Shown: positions 46,894 to 59,301, counted from the stretch's first letter. The stretch is DNA of 64,000 nt from Pseudomonas linyingensis (GCF_900109175.1 NZ_FNZE01000003.1:1-64000); one strand, 5' to 3'. Numbers and translations are program-made. Notes: generated by a model not told the origin, from the letters alone.

Positions 46894-48054
46894 ATGACCC
46901 TGCATCTGCCGACCCTGCTGCTGCTCGACATCTGCGTGCTCGCCCTGCTCGGCGGCCTGATGCTGCATGCCTCGCGGCGCAGCGAGGGCGAGGCGACCCT
47001 TGGCTGGATGGCCGGCATGCTTGTGCTGGCGTCGCTGGGCACTCTGGTGGTGAGCCTGCGCGGCGTAGGCGTGGACAACCTGTCCATCGTGCTCGGCCAG
47101 GCGCTGCTGCGCCTGGCGGCGGGGCTGGGCTGGACCGCCATGCGAGTGTTCGCCGGTCGGCGGCCCTGCTGGCCGGGTATCGTCGGCGGTGCACTGCTGT
47201 GGGTTCTGCTGTGCCTGTGGCCGCACTTCATGAGTTCGCCGCCGTTGCGGGTGACGGTCGTCACCCTGCTCTCCGTCCTCTACAGCGCCATGGCGGCCTG
47301 GGAGCTGTGGCGCGCGCGCCGACAGTTGCAGGCGGCCATCATGCCGGCCGTGGCGCTGTCCCTGATGCATGCGCTGTTCTGCGCCAGCCTGCTGCTGGTG
47401 GATAGTGGCCAGGCCATCGAGCGGGTATGGAGCGGGCTGGACGACAGCTTCGTGACCTGGCGGTTGCTGGAGGCCTTCCTGTTCGCCATCGGCATCGCCT
47501 TCGTCACCTTGGCCATGGTGCGAGAGCGGGCCGAACTGCGTTTGCGCGCCATGGCCAACTGCGATCCGCTGACCGGCATCGGCAATCGCCGCGCCTTCAT
47601 GGACGTTGCGCAGGTGCTGCTGGCGCACTGCCAGCGCGTCGGGAGTCCGGTGGCTCTGCTGATGTGCGATCTCGATCACTTCAAGCAGTTGAACGATCGT
47701 TATGGCCATGCCATGGGCGATGCCGCGCTGATCGGCTTCGGCCGCGTGCTGGCGCAGAGCATCCGCCAGTCCGATGTCTGCGGGCGCATCGGCGGCGAGG
47801 AGTTTGCCTGCCTGCTGCCCGATGCCGACGCCGCGCAGGCCGAGTTGGTGGCCGAGCGCATCCGCCGGGAGTGCCATGCGCTGATGCCCGGTCAGGCGCA
47901 GTGCTGCAGCGTCAGCATCGGCGTCGCCGGGGTGGCCCAGGCCGGCTACGAGCTGCCGCGCTTGCTGGCACTGGCCGACCAGGCGCTGTACCGGGCCAAG
48001 GCCAACGGCCGCAACCGGGTCGAGCATTACGCCGAGCAGCCGATGCCGGGCTGA
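46894..48054 (+). CDS. Membrane-bound diguanylate cyclase (GGDEF)
   Basis: 386 residues. Six or so N-terminal membrane segments (about 5-205) form an unclassified sensor, followed by a GGDEF domain (about 215-380). The active-site signature is GGEEF (300-304), a functional variant, and an RxxD inhibitory site (R291 to D294) sits five residues before it, so product inhibition by c-di-GMP is expected. It makes c-di-GMP from two GTP. I chose the ATG at 46894; the frame is open from 46816. The 153-base gap before it shows no clear terminator. Confidence 0.9.
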   Translation: MTLHLPTLLLLDICVLALLGGLMLHASRRSEGEATLGWMAGMLVLASLGTLVVSLRGVGVDNLSIVLGQALLRLAAGLGWTAMRVFAGRRPCWPGIVGGALLWVLLCLWPHFMSSPPLRVTVVTLLSVLYSAMAAWELWRARRQLQAAIMPAVALSLMHALFCASLLLVDSGQAIERVWSGLDDSFVTWRLLEAFLFAIGIAFVTLAMVRERAELRLRAMANCDPLTGIGNRRAFMDVAQVLLAHCQRVGSPVALLMCDLDHFKQLNDRYGHAMGDAALIGFGRVLAQSIRQSDVCGRIGGEEFACLLPDADAAQAELVAERIRRECHALMPGQAQCCSVSIGVAGVAQAGYELPRLLALADQALYRAKANGRNRVEHYAEQPMPG

Positions 48055-48107
48055 GCGGCGATTCGGGTTACACTGACGGTCTTTCCCGATCAGCCAAGAA
48101 CCCGTCC

Positions 48108-48650
48108 ATGGCCCTGCAGTCAACGCCCTACAAAGTCGAACTCAACCTCACCGATCTGGACCGCAACGTCTACGAGAACCTGCGCTTCACCGTTGCCAAG
48201 CATCCTTCGGAAACCGAAGAGCGCATGGCTGCGCGCCTGATTGCCTATGTGCTGTGGTACCACGAGCAGCTGTCGTTCGGCCGTGGCCTGTCGGATGTCG
48301 ACGAGCCGGCGCTGTGGGAGAAGAGCCTCGACGGCCGCGTGCTGCACTGGATTGAAGTCGGCCAGCCGGATGCCGAGCGCATCACCTGGTGTTCGCGGCG
48401 CTGCGAGCGTTTCAGCCTGGTCGCCTACGGCAACCTGCGGGTCTGGCAGACCAAGGTGCTCGATGGCGTGCGCAGCCTGAAGAACATCAATGTGGTGGCC
48501 GTCGACCAGGCTGCCTTGGAGAATCTGGCCAAGGACATGCCGCGCTCGATCAGCTGGAGCGTGATGATCAGCGATGGCTCGCTGTTCATCACCGACGAGC
48601 GCGGCCAGCACGAAGTGCCGCTTGAATGGCTGGCCGGCGAGCGCGGCTGA
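48108..48650 (+). CDS. yaeQ: YaeQ family protein
   Basis: 180 residues, the family length. It begins with Y-K-V-E-L-N-L-T-D-L-D-R-N-V-Y and has the conserved HPSETEERMAARLIAYVLWY segment near 30-50 and W-I-E-V-G-Q-P-D-A-E-R near 83-93. The family has a PD-(D/E)XK nuclease-like fold; its biological role is unsettled. A longer open frame from 47427 overlaps the GGDEF gene in another frame; the ATG at 48108 gives the family start. It is convergent with the NRAMP-like gene, 24 bases away. Confidence 0.92.
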   Translation: MALQSTPYKVELNLTDLDRNVYENLRFTVAKHPSETEERMAARLIAYVLWYHEQLSFGRGLSDVDEPALWEKSLDGRVLHWIEVGQPDAERITWCSRRCERFSLVAYGNLRVWQTKVLDGVRSLKNINVVAVDQAALENLAKDMPRSISWSVMISDGSLFITDERGQHEVPLEWLAGERG

Positions 48651-48674
48651 GCCGCACCCTCCCGAGCAGGCCGC

Positions 48675-49901
48675 TTAGCTCTGCCAGAACTGCAGCAGCG
48701 ACTGAAACGACATCACCACGCCGACCGCGGTAGCCACCATCGCCACCGCGCCGAACGCCAGCATCCAGCGCGGGTGCTGGTAGTCGGTGCCGACGATGCG
48801 TTTCTGGTGCGCCGCCCACAGGATGCAGCCGAGCGCCAGCGGCAGGACCAGGGCGTTCAGTGCGCCGGCCACCACCAGCACCTGCACCGGCTTGCCGACC
48901 AGGCAGTAGATCAGGGTGGAGCAGACGATGAAGGCGATCACCCAGCGCTGGCTGTGGCTGCGCACGCTGCTGTGCACCGAGTGCAGGAAGCTCACGCTGG
49001 TGTAGGCGGCGCCGATCACCGAGGACACTGCGGCGGCCAGCAGCACCAGGCCGAACGCCTTGTAGCCGAAGTCGCCGAGGGCATGGGCGAACACCGAGGC
49101 AGCCGGGTTGCCCGGATCGAGCTTCACGCCCTGGCTGACCACGCCGAGGGTGGCGAGGAACAGGCAGATGCGCACCACGCCGGTGGTGAGGATGCCGGTC
49201 ACGGCGGCGCGGGTCACCACGCCGACGTTCTCAACGCCAGTGATGCCGGCCTCCACCAGGCGATGGCCGCCGGCGAAGGAGATGTAGCCGCCGACGGTGC
49301 CGCCCACTAGGGTAATGATCGGCAGCATCAGGATCAGCGGGTCGTCCGGGGCGAAGGTATGGCTCAGCGCCGCGGCCACTGGCGGATTGGCCGAGTACAC
49401 GGCGTAGCCGACCATGACCAGCATCAGCAGGCCGAGTAGCTGGGTCACCGCGTCCATCACCCGGCTGGCGTTGCGCACCAGGAAGATGGCGATGGTCGCC
49501 ACTGCGGCGATCAGCGAGCCGACCAGCGGCGCCACGCCGAAGATCACGTTGAGCGCCAGGCCGGCCCCGGCGATGTTGCCGATGTTGAAGGCGATGCCGC
49601 CGAGGACGATGAAGCCGGTTAGCAGGTGGCCGAGGCCGGGCAGCACCCGGTTGGCCACGTCCTGACCGCGCAGGTTGGACACGCTGATCACCCGCCAGAT
49701 GTTGAGCTGGGCGCCGATGTCGATCAGCAGCGAGATCAGGATCGCGAAGGCGAAGCTGGCCAAGTATTTCTCGGTGAACAGCGCGGTCTGGGTGAGGAAC
49801 GCCGGGCCGATCGACGAGGTCGCCATCAGGAAGATGGCGCCGCGCAGTACGCTGCGTTGCGAGGTCTGGGGCATGCTGGAACACACTTGGGTGGACTGCA
49901 T
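48675..49901 (-). CDS. NRAMP-superfamily carrier of the 5-oxoprolinase operon, lacking metal motifs
   Basis: 408 residues with about 11 membrane helices. Overall it resembles NRAMP proteins (N-terminal G-P-A-F in helix 1). The metal-binding D-P-G-N of helix 1 is replaced by T-E-K-Y (after G-P-A-F-L-T-Q-T-A-L-F), and the M-P-H of helix 6 by a G-G-H context (ISFAGGHR). Divalent metal transport is therefore doubtful. It is downstream of pxpC, so uptake of 5-oxoproline or a related organic acid is an inference. The ATG at 49901 is used; an upstream ATG at 49919 overlaps the AGAAGG ribosome site. Confidence 0.8.
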   Translation of the reverse strand: MQSTQVCSSMPQTSQRSVLRGAIFLMATSSIGPAFLTQTALFTEKYLASFAFAILISLLIDIGAQLNIWRVISVSNLRGQDVANRVLPGLGHLLTGFIVLGGIAFNIGNIAGAGLALNVIFGVAPLVGSLIAAVATIAIFLVRNASRVMDAVTQLLGLLMLVMVGYAVYSANPPVAAALSHTFAPDDPLILMLPIITLVGGTVGGYISFAGGHRLVEAGITGVENVGVVTRAAVTGILTTGVVRICLFLATLGVVSQGVKLDPGNPAASVFAHALGDFGYKAFGLVLLAAAVSSVIGAAYTSVSFLHSVHSSVRSHSQRWVIAFIVCSTLIYCLVGKPVQVLVVAGALNALVLPLALGCILWAAHQKRIVGTDYQHPRWMLAFGAVAMVATAVGVVMSFQSLLQFWQS

Positions 49902-50042
49902 TTTTCGGTACCTTCTCATAATTCTTGTTGGGGCGAGGGTAGGTGGTTCAGGGCCTTCGGAGCGGGATCCCCGGGGGCCAGTGCCACGGCGTCCCGGCCG
50001 TGGGCGTTGCTTGTCGCAGCGGTCTTCCGCCTTCCGTGCCGG

Positions 50043-51002
50043 TCAGGCGGTGCGCCTGGCCGGAGCGGAGGCCGCTGCATGGCTGTGCTGCCATTGCGCC
50101 AGCAACTGCCGCTGCTGGCGCTGGGCGGTTTCCAGGCCGAGCGGCGCCAGGCGCAGGACGGTGCCCGGCGCGCACTGCGCCAGCCGCGCCACCGCCTGCG
50201 GGGTCAGTGCGCCGAGGCGCGGGTAGCCGCCGATGGTCTGGCGGTCGTTGAGCAGGACGATGGGCTGGCCGTCGGTCGGCACCTGGATGGCGCCCAGCGG
50301 GATGCCTTCGGAAATCATGTCGCGGCGCCGGCACTCCAGACGCGGACCGAGCAGGCGCACGCCCATGCGGTCGGCGCGGTTGTCCACCTTCCAGTCGCTG
50401 TTGAAGGCATCGAACAGGCTCTGCCCGGAGAAGTCGCCGATCTGCGCGCCGAGCACCACCTCCAGCAGGGCGCGGCTGGCCAGGTCGGGAATCCGCTCGG
50501 CGGGCAGCGCGCACGGTGCCGGGGAGGCGGCGGCGCGCCAGTGCAGGCGCTCGCCGTCGGCCAGCGGGCGGCCGTCGCCGTGCAGGCCGCCGAGGCCCTC
50601 GCGGACCACCGTGGCGCAGCTGTCAAGCACCGCGGGGGCCTGGAAGCCACCCGGCGCGGCGAGGTAGGCGCGCACGCCAAGACGCGCCTGGTTGAGGCTC
50701 AGGCGCTGGCCCTTGCGGATGACGAAGCTGCGCCAGGGGGCCAGCGGCGCGTCGTCGAGGCGCGCGTCCAGGTCGGCGCCGCACAGGGCCAGGCAGCAGT
50801 CCTGCTCGGCGACCACGGCGAAACCGCCGAGGGTGATCTCGATCACCGCGGCGTCCAGCGGGTTGCCGAGCAGCCAGTTGGCCCAGCGCAGGGCGATCCA
50901 GTCGGCACCGCCACCCTGGCCGACGCCTAGGTGGCGCACGCCGAAGCGGCCGGCGTCCTGCAGGGTAGCCAGCAGGCCATGGCGTTCGATCAGCAGTGTC
51001 AT
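50043..51002 (-). CDS. pxpC: 5-oxoprolinase subunit C (biotin-dependent carboxylase-like, KipA family)
   Basis: 319 residues. The N-terminal LLATLQDAGRFGVRHLGVGQGGGAD segment and the D-R-M-G-V-R-L-x-G-P and G-A-I-Q-V-P-x-D-G-Q-P motifs (about 215-255) mark the KipA/urea-amidolyase-like family. With PxpA and PxpB it forms the ATP-dependent prokaryotic 5-oxoprolinase that opens 5-oxoproline to glutamate. Its start overlaps pxpB by four bases. Confidence 0.9.
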   Translation of the reverse strand: MTLLIERHGLLATLQDAGRFGVRHLGVGQGGGADWIALRWANWLLGNPLDAAVIEITLGGFAVVAEQDCCLALCGADLDARLDDAPLAPWRSFVIRKGQRLSLNQARLGVRAYLAAPGGFQAPAVLDSCATVVREGLGGLHGDGRPLADGERLHWRAAASPAPCALPAERIPDLASRALLEVVLGAQIGDFSGQSLFDAFNSDWKVDNRADRMGVRLLGPRLECRRRDMISEGIPLGAIQVPTDGQPIVLLNDRQTIGGYPRLGALTPQAVARLAQCAPGTVLRLAPLGLETAQRQQRQLLAQWQHSHAAASAPARRTA

Positions 51003-51700
51003 GGCTGCACCTCGAAGGGCGTGTCGTCGCCGCCCAGGCGGAGGAATTCGCCGCGCTCGACCGGCTCGAAGCGCACCCGGTCGCCCGGCTGCAGCAGGCT
51101 GCGGCCCTGCTCGCGGTCGAACAGCGGGATGGGCATGCGGCCGATCAGGTTCCAGCCGCCGGGAGAGACGGAGGGATATACGGCGGTCTGCCGGTCGGCG
51201 ATGCCCAGGCTGCCGGCGGGCACGCGCTGGCGCGGGGTGGCCAGGCGCGGGGAGGCCAGCTGCGGCTCGACCAGGCCCATGAAGGCGAAGCCGGGGGCGA
51301 AACCGAGGGCGAACACCTGGTACTCGTGCTGGCTGTGGCGCTCGATCACCCCGGCGCTGCCCAGACCGCTGCGCTCGCCCAGCAGCGGCAGTTCCGGCCC
51401 CACCGAGGCGTCGTACCACACCGGCAGGCGGTGCAGGGTGCCGCTGCCGGCGCTGGCAGGCTGGAGGTGGTGCAGAGCCTGGTGGATCAGCGTGCGAGCC
51501 TGGTCGTCGTCCAGCTGGGCGAGGTCGTAGTGCAGCATCAGGGTGGTGTAGGAGGGCACCAGGTCGATCAGCGCCGCGCCGAAGGTCTCGCGCAGGCGCT
51601 GGGTGGCGGCCAGCAGCCAAGGCATGTGTGTCTCGTCGATGCTGTCGAACAGGCGCAGCATCAGGCAGTCGACGGCGACGGGCTCGATGCGCAGCTTCAT
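50999..51700 (-). CDS. pxpB: 5-oxoprolinase subunit B (KipI family)
   Basis: 233 residues of the KipI/allophanate hydrolase subunit 1 family. Conserved features are the V-P-S-Y-T-T-L-M near 62, the histidine-containing [12 protein letters not shown] loop and the [24 protein letters not shown] motif, then [10 protein letters not shown]. It pairs with PxpC. It overlaps pxpA by four bases upstream and pxpC downstream. B. subtilis KipI also inhibits a sporulation kinase, but no such target is expected here. Confidence 0.92.
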   Translation of the reverse strand: MKLRIEPVAVDCLMLRLFDSIDETHMPWLLAATQRLRETFGAALIDLVPSYTTLMLHYDLAQLDDDQARTLIHQALHHLQPASAGSGTLHRLPVWYDASVGPELPLLGERSGLGSAGVIERHSQHEYQVFALGFAPGFAFMGLVEPQLASPRLATPRQRVPAGSLGIADRQTAVYPSVSPGGWNLIGRMPIPLFDREQGRSLLQPGDRVRFEPVERGEFLRLGGDDTPFEVQP

Positions 51701-52446
51701 GCCGGCAACCCGTCCAGGGCTTCGCGGATGCGCCGCACCGCAGCCACCGAGCCGGCGTTGTCGCCGTGCACGCACAGGCTGTCGGCGCGCAGGAGCAGGG
51801 CGCTGCCGTCGCTGGCGGTTAGCGTCTGGCCGCTGGCCAGGGCCAGCGCCTGGGCGATCACCTGCTCGCTGTCGTGGTGCACCGCGCCGGGCTGGCTGCG
51901 TGCGACCAGGAAGCCGGCGGCGTCGTAGGCGCGGTCGGCGAAGGTCTCGAACCACAGCCGAACGCCTTGCTCGGCGGCCAGTGCCTCGGCGGCACTGTTG
52001 TCGCGCACCGACATCAGCATCAGCGGCAAGGAAGGATCGTAGAGGCGCACCGCGCGCAGCACCGCGCGCAGCAGCTCGGGCTGGCGCATCATGTCGTTGT
52101 ACAGCGCGCCGTGCGGCTTGACATAGCTGACCCGGGTGCCCTCGGCGCGGCAGATGCCGTCCAGCGCGCCGATCTGGTAGAGCAGCATGTCCTCGACTTC
52201 CTGCGCGCTGCAGGCCATCGAGCGGCGGCCGAAGCCGACCAGGTCGGGGTAGGCGGGGTGGGCGCCGATGCGCACCTTGTGCTGCACCGCCAGGGCCACG
52301 GTGCGGCGCATGATCGAGGGGTCGGCGGCGTGGAAGCCGCAGGCGATGTTGGCGCAGTCGATGTGCGGCATGACCTCGGCATCGAGGCCCATGGTCCAGG
52401 CGCCGAAGCTTTCGCCGATATCGCAGTTGAGGAGCAGGCGACTCAT
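51697..52446 (-). CDS. pxpA: 5-oxoprolinase subunit A (LamB/YcsF family)
   Basis: 249 residues. It starts [14 protein letters not shown], the family signature with catalytic acids, followed by [12 protein letters not shown] and [13 protein letters not shown]. It is the first gene of the pxpA-pxpB-pxpC-carrier operon, which turns spontaneously formed 5-oxoproline into glutamate. The ATG at 52446 has AGGGG upstream. Direct repeats in the upstream gap are candidate operators. Confidence 0.93.
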   Translation of the reverse strand: MSRLLLNCDIGESFGAWTMGLDAEVMPHIDCANIACGFHAADPSIMRRTVALAVQHKVRIGAHPAYPDLVGFGRRSMACSAQEVEDMLLYQIGALDGICRAEGTRVSYVKPHGALYNDMMRQPELLRAVLRAVRLYDPSLPLMLMSVRDNSAAEALAAEQGVRLWFETFADRAYDAAGFLVARSQPGAVHHDSEQVIAQALALASGQTLTASDGSALLLRADSLCVHGDNAGSVAAVRRIREALDGLPA

Positions 52447-52512
52447 GGCTGGGTTCCCCTGATTGTTATTGGTGGCTAAGGGTGGGCGCGGGCAGCGTCC
52501 TTGGCAAAACAA

Positions 52513-52538
52513 TGATAAAACGTTGATAAAACGTCAAC
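52513..52538. promoter_or_regulatory. Tandem 11-base repeats between pxpA and the MarR-like gene (operator candidate)
   Basis: TGATAAAACGT occurs twice head-to-tail (52513-52523 and 52524-52534). Overlapping it, GTTGA-N7-TCAAC (52522-52538) is a perfect 5-base inverted repeat. This is the only AT-rich stretch in the region, 67 bases before pxpA and about 90 before the regulator gene. It is the likely shared operator of the divergent MarR-like protein. Confidence 0.5.
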
Positions 52539-52627
52539 ATAAATTTGCTATGTGGCAGCCCTGCGGATGAGCGGTGCATTCCTGCTATGCTTGCCCGCCT
52601 CAATTGCCCGCACCGATGGAATGCACG

Positions 52628-53155
52628 ATGGCTGATCTACCCAGCACCCGGTCGCCGCGCTCGCCCATAGTGGCCTCTGCCCACTTGGCTGCGCAGTCGC
52701 AGGAACTGTCCGAGCTCGAGTTCGGCCTGATCATCGCCAGCCATGCCTTCATGCGCTGGATGGAGCGCTGCATGAAGGCCGCGGGCGGCACCGAGCTGAA
52801 TGCCCTCGACGTGATGGTGCTGCACAACCTGACCAGCCGTGACCGCGCCAAGCGCCAGGCCGACCTGTGCCTGCTGCTCAACATCGAGGACACCCACACG
52901 GTGACCTACGCGCTGAAGAAGCTGATCAAGCTCGGCCTGGTGGAGGGCGAGAAGCAGGGCAAGGAGATGTTCTACCGCACCACCGAGCAGGGCCGGGCGC
53001 TGTGCCAGGAGTACGCCGAGATTCGCGGCGAATGTCTGATCTCCTCGTTCGATAGCCTGAAGATAGACCCCGCCGAACTGCACCGCCTGGCCGGCCTGCT
53101 GCGGACCCTGTCCGGCGTCTACGACCAGGCCGCCCGTGCGGCGACCTCGCTGTGA
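52628..53155 (+). CDS. MarR-like winged-helix transcriptional regulator
   Basis: 175 residues. The winged-helix core (about 60-140) has L-D-V-M-V-L-H-N-L-T, a helix-turn-helix with L-L-L-N-I-E-D-T-H-T-V-T-Y-A-L-K-K-L and the wing region E-G-E-K-Q-G-K-E-M-F-Y-R-T-T. Helices at both ends would dimerise. It is divergent from the pxp operon and most likely its regulator. The ATG at 52628 has GGA upstream; another in-frame ATG lies at 52616. Confidence 0.85.
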   Translation: MADLPSTRSPRSPIVASAHLAAQSQELSELEFGLIIASHAFMRWMERCMKAAGGTELNALDVMVLHNLTSRDRAKRQADLCLLLNIEDTHTVTYALKKLIKLGLVEGEKQGKEMFYRTTEQGRALCQEYAEIRGECLISSFDSLKIDPAELHRLAGLLRTLSGVYDQAARAATSL

Positions 53156-53193
53156 TCCATCTGTCCCTTGCCGAGTCCTGAAGCGAAGCCCCG

Positions 53194-54909
53194 ATGCATA
53201 TCGTTCCCCGCTCCCTGCCGTCCGTCCTGCCCGATCTCGGCGATCTGCCGCCCCTGCTGACCCGCCTGTACGCCGCCCGTGGCGTGCAGTCCGCCGCCGA
53301 GCTGGACAAGGCGCTGGCGCGGCTGATTCCGTATCGCGAGCTGAAGGGCATCGACGCGGCGGTCGAATTGCTGGTGACCGCGCTTGAGCAGGGCCAGCGC
53401 ATCGTCATCGTCGGCGACTTCGATGCCGACGGCGCCACCGCCAGCTCGGTCGGCGTGCTGGCGCTGCGCATGCTGGGTGCCGCGCACGTCGACTATCTGG
53501 TGCCCAACCGCTTCGAGTATGGCTACGGTCTGACCCCGGAGATCGTCGCGGTGGCGCTGGACAAGCAGCCGCAGTTGCTGGTCACCGTCGACAACGGCAT
53601 CTCCAGCCTCGACGGCGTGGCGGCGGCCAAGGCGGCCGGGCTGGCGGTGCTGGTCACCGACCACCACCTGCCCGGGCCGGAGCTGCCGGCGGCCGACGCC
53701 ATCGTCAATCCCAACCAGCCAGGTTGCTCGTTCCCCAGCAAGGCGCTGGCCGGGGTCGGGGTGATCTTCTACGTGATGCTGGCCCTGCGCGCGCGGCTGC
53801 GCGAGCTGGACTGGTTCGCCCGCCGCGGCATTGCCGAGCCGAACCTGGCCGAGCTGCTCGACCTGGTGGCGCTGGGCAGCGTCGCCGACGTGGTGCCGCT
53901 GGACGCCAACAACCGCATCCTGGTCCACCAGGGCCTGGCGCGCATCCGCGCCGGCCGGGCTCGGCCGGGGCTGCGCGCGGTGCTCGAAGTGGCCGGCCGC
54001 GACCACCGGCGCATCACCTCCACCGATCTGGGCTTCATCCTCGGCCCGCGCCTGAACGCCGCCGGCCGACTCGACGACATGAGCCTGGGCATCGAATGCC
54101 TGCTCTGCGAGGACGAGGCGCTGGCTCGCGACATGGCCCAGCAGCTCGATCAGCTCAACCACGACCGCAAGGCCATCGAGCAGGGCATGCAGCGCGAGGC
54201 GCTGGCCCAGCTCAAGGACCTGCAGGTCGAGGAGCTGCCGTTCGGTCTGTGCCTGTTCGACGCCGACTGGCACCAGGGGGTGATCGGCATCCTCGCCTCG
54301 CGCCTCAAGGAGCGCTATCACCGCCCGACCATCGCCTTCGCCGACGCCGGCGACGGCGTGCTCAAGGGTTCGGCGCGCTCGATCCCCGGCTTCCACATCC
54401 GCGACGCGCTGGACGCGGTGGCGGCGCGCCATCCGGGGCTGATCAGCAAATTCGGCGGCCACGCCATGGCCGCCGGCCTGTCGCTGCCGCAGGCCAACTT
54501 CGGTGCCTTTGCCGCCGCCTTCGACGCCGAGGTGCGCCGCCAACTGGTCGAGGACGACCTCGCCGGCCGCCTGCTCACCGACGGCGCACTGGCCGCCGAC
54601 GAGTTCCGCCTCGACCTGGCCCAACAGCTGCGCCATGCCGGGCCCTGGGGCCAGCACTTCCCCGAGCCGCTGTTCCACGGCGTGTTCGAGATCGTCCAGC
54701 AGCGCATCGTCGGCGAGCGGCACCTCAAGCTGGTGCTCAAGTCCGAATGCGGCGGCGCCCAACTGGATGCCATCGCCTTCAACGTCGACCGCGAAGTCTG
54801 GCCCAACCCCAACGTGCGCTGGGCCGAGGTGGCCTACAAGCTTGACGTCAACGAGTACCGCGGTCAGGAGAGCGTGCAGCTGCTGGTCGCCCATCTCGAA
54901 GCGCGCTGA
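53194..54909 (+). CDS. recJ: Single-stranded-DNA-specific exonuclease RecJ
   Basis: 571 residues of the DHH phosphoesterase family. Motif I GDFDADGATA is near 74-83, VDNGISS near 131-137, DHH in V-T-D-H-H-L-P-G near 155, and the DHHA1 motif region H-Q-G-V-I-G-I-L-A-S-R near 365. A C-terminal OB-fold follows. RecJ degrades single-stranded DNA 5' to 3' in RecFOR repair, mismatch repair and base excision. The start is 38 bases after the MarR-like stop. Confidence 0.96.
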   Translation: MHIVPRSLPSVLPDLGDLPPLLTRLYAARGVQSAAELDKALARLIPYRELKGIDAAVELLVTALEQGQRIVIVGDFDADGATASSVGVLALRMLGAAHVDYLVPNRFEYGYGLTPEIVAVALDKQPQLLVTVDNGISSLDGVAAAKAAGLAVLVTDHHLPGPELPAADAIVNPNQPGCSFPSKALAGVGVIFYVMLALRARLRELDWFARRGIAEPNLAELLDLVALGSVADVVPLDANNRILVHQGLARIRAGRARPGLRAVLEVAGRDHRRITSTDLGFILGPRLNAAGRLDDMSLGIECLLCEDEALARDMAQQLDQLNHDRKAIEQGMQREALAQLKDLQVEELPFGLCLFDADWHQGVIGILASRLKERYHRPTIAFADAGDGVLKGSARSIPGFHIRDALDAVAARHPGLISKFGGHAMAAGLSLPQANFGAFAAAFDAEVRRQLVEDDLAGRLLTDGALAADEFRLDLAQQLRHAGPWGQHFPEPLFHGVFEIVQQRIVGERHLKLVLKSECGGAQLDAIAFNVDREVWPNPNVRWAEVAYKLDVNEYRGQESVQLLVAHLEAR

Positions 54910-54920
54910 GCGCCCCTTGA

Positions 54921-56186
<1,266 letters not shown>

Positions 56187-56281
56187 GAACGGGGGCGAGC
56201 GGTTACATTCGCTTGCACAGTAGCCGGAGGAGACAGCCTCCCTTGGTGCAGAATCGATGCTTTCATCGGCGGAGAATGTTC

Positions 56282-56992
56282 ATGGATACCCGCAGTCTGC
56301 TCGATCAGTTGCTCAAGGCCGTTCCCGGCCTGCTGGGCAACGCTGGCAACCAATCGAAGCTGCGCAACGAAGAACGGCCGGCTGGCAAGGACAGCGGGCT
56401 GGGTAGCCTGCTCTCTGGAGCGGCCGGGGGAGGACTGGCGGGCGGTGCCATCGGCCTGCTGCTGGGCAGCAAGAAGGCCCGCAAGTACGGCGGCAAGGCG
56501 CTGACCTACGGCGGTCTGGCCGCGCTCGGGGTGATGGCCTACAAGGCCTACGGCAACTGGCAGCAGCAACAGCAGGGCGCCGCTGCCGGTGCGGCCCTCG
56601 GTGCCCCGCAGACCGTGGACCGTCTGCCACCGGCGCAAATCGAGCAGCATAGCCACGCCATCCTGCAGGCGGTGATTGCGGCGGCCAAGGCCGACGGGCA
56701 TATCGACGAGCGCGAGCGTCAGCTGATCGACGCCGAGGTGGCCAAGCTCAGCCACGACCCGCAGTTGCTGGCGTGGATCGACCGCGAGCTGCACCAGCCA
56801 CTCGATCCCGCGGCTGTGGCGCGTGCCGCGCAGACCCCGGAGATGGCGGCGGAAATGTACCTGGCCAGCCTGTTGCTGGTCGACGAGCAGAACTTCATGG
56901 AGCGCGCCTACCTCGACGAGCTGTCCCGTCAGCTGCGCCTCGATCCGGGGCTGCGCAGCGAGCTGGATCGCCAGGTGCAGCAGGCGCAGTAG
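56282..56992 (+). CDS. DUF533 (TerB-like) inner-membrane protein
   Basis: 236 residues. A polar N-terminus leads to a glycine-rich hydrophobic segment (about 42-65, G-A-A-G-G-G-L-A-G-G-A-I-G) and a second one (75-90), then a Q-rich linker. A C-terminal TerB-like helical domain follows (about 115-232), with A-A-K-A-D-G-H-I-D-E-R-E-R. Homologous to E. coli YebE; function unknown. A TTACAT box at 56202-56207 may be its -10 element. It is convergent with the LysR gene, six bases apart. Confidence 0.85.
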   Translation: MDTRSLLDQLLKAVPGLLGNAGNQSKLRNEERPAGKDSGLGSLLSGAAGGGLAGGAIGLLLGSKKARKYGGKALTYGGLAALGVMAYKAYGNWQQQQQGAAAGAALGAPQTVDRLPPAQIEQHSHAILQAVIAAAKADGHIDERERQLIDAEVAKLSHDPQLLAWIDRELHQPLDPAAVARAAQTPEMAAEMYLASLLLVDEQNFMERAYLDELSRQLRLDPGLRSELDRQVQQAQ

Positions 56993-59188
<2,196 letters not shown>

Positions 59189-59195
59189 TCGCGGG

Positions 59196-59216
59196 GCGGG
59201 GCGTGCTGCGCCCCGC
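59196..59216 (+). terminator. Hairpin after adhC
   Basis: GCGGGGCG-TGCTG-CGCCCCGC, a perfect 8-base stem with 5-base loop, eight bases after the adhC stop. No T-run follows, so it may lower rather than stop transcription into fghA, or protect the adhC mRNA. Confidence 0.45.
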
Positions 59217-59219
59217 TCC

Positions 59220-59301
59220 TGTGGCGGCGCGCCCTCGCGGCGATGCGGGCCGCAGGTCCGCCAGCAGGGCAAGAGCATCGCCCCGGGGCGGGCCTCCCAC
59301 A
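59220..59301 (+). repeat. Inverted pair of REP-like elements between adhC and fghA
   Basis: TGTGG...GCGATGC (59220-59246) is matched by its imperfect reverse complement GCATCGCC...CCCACA (59275-59301), 28 bases away. Each is a GC-rich REP-like palindrome, and the convergent pair resembles a REPIN or BIME unit. It fills most of the 160-base adhC-fghA gap. Confidence 0.5.

Noticed and set aside
45178-48123. A 981-codon antisense frame over the end of the ATPase and the GGDEF gene
   Set aside because: It spans two supported genes and a gap, without any recognisable domain.
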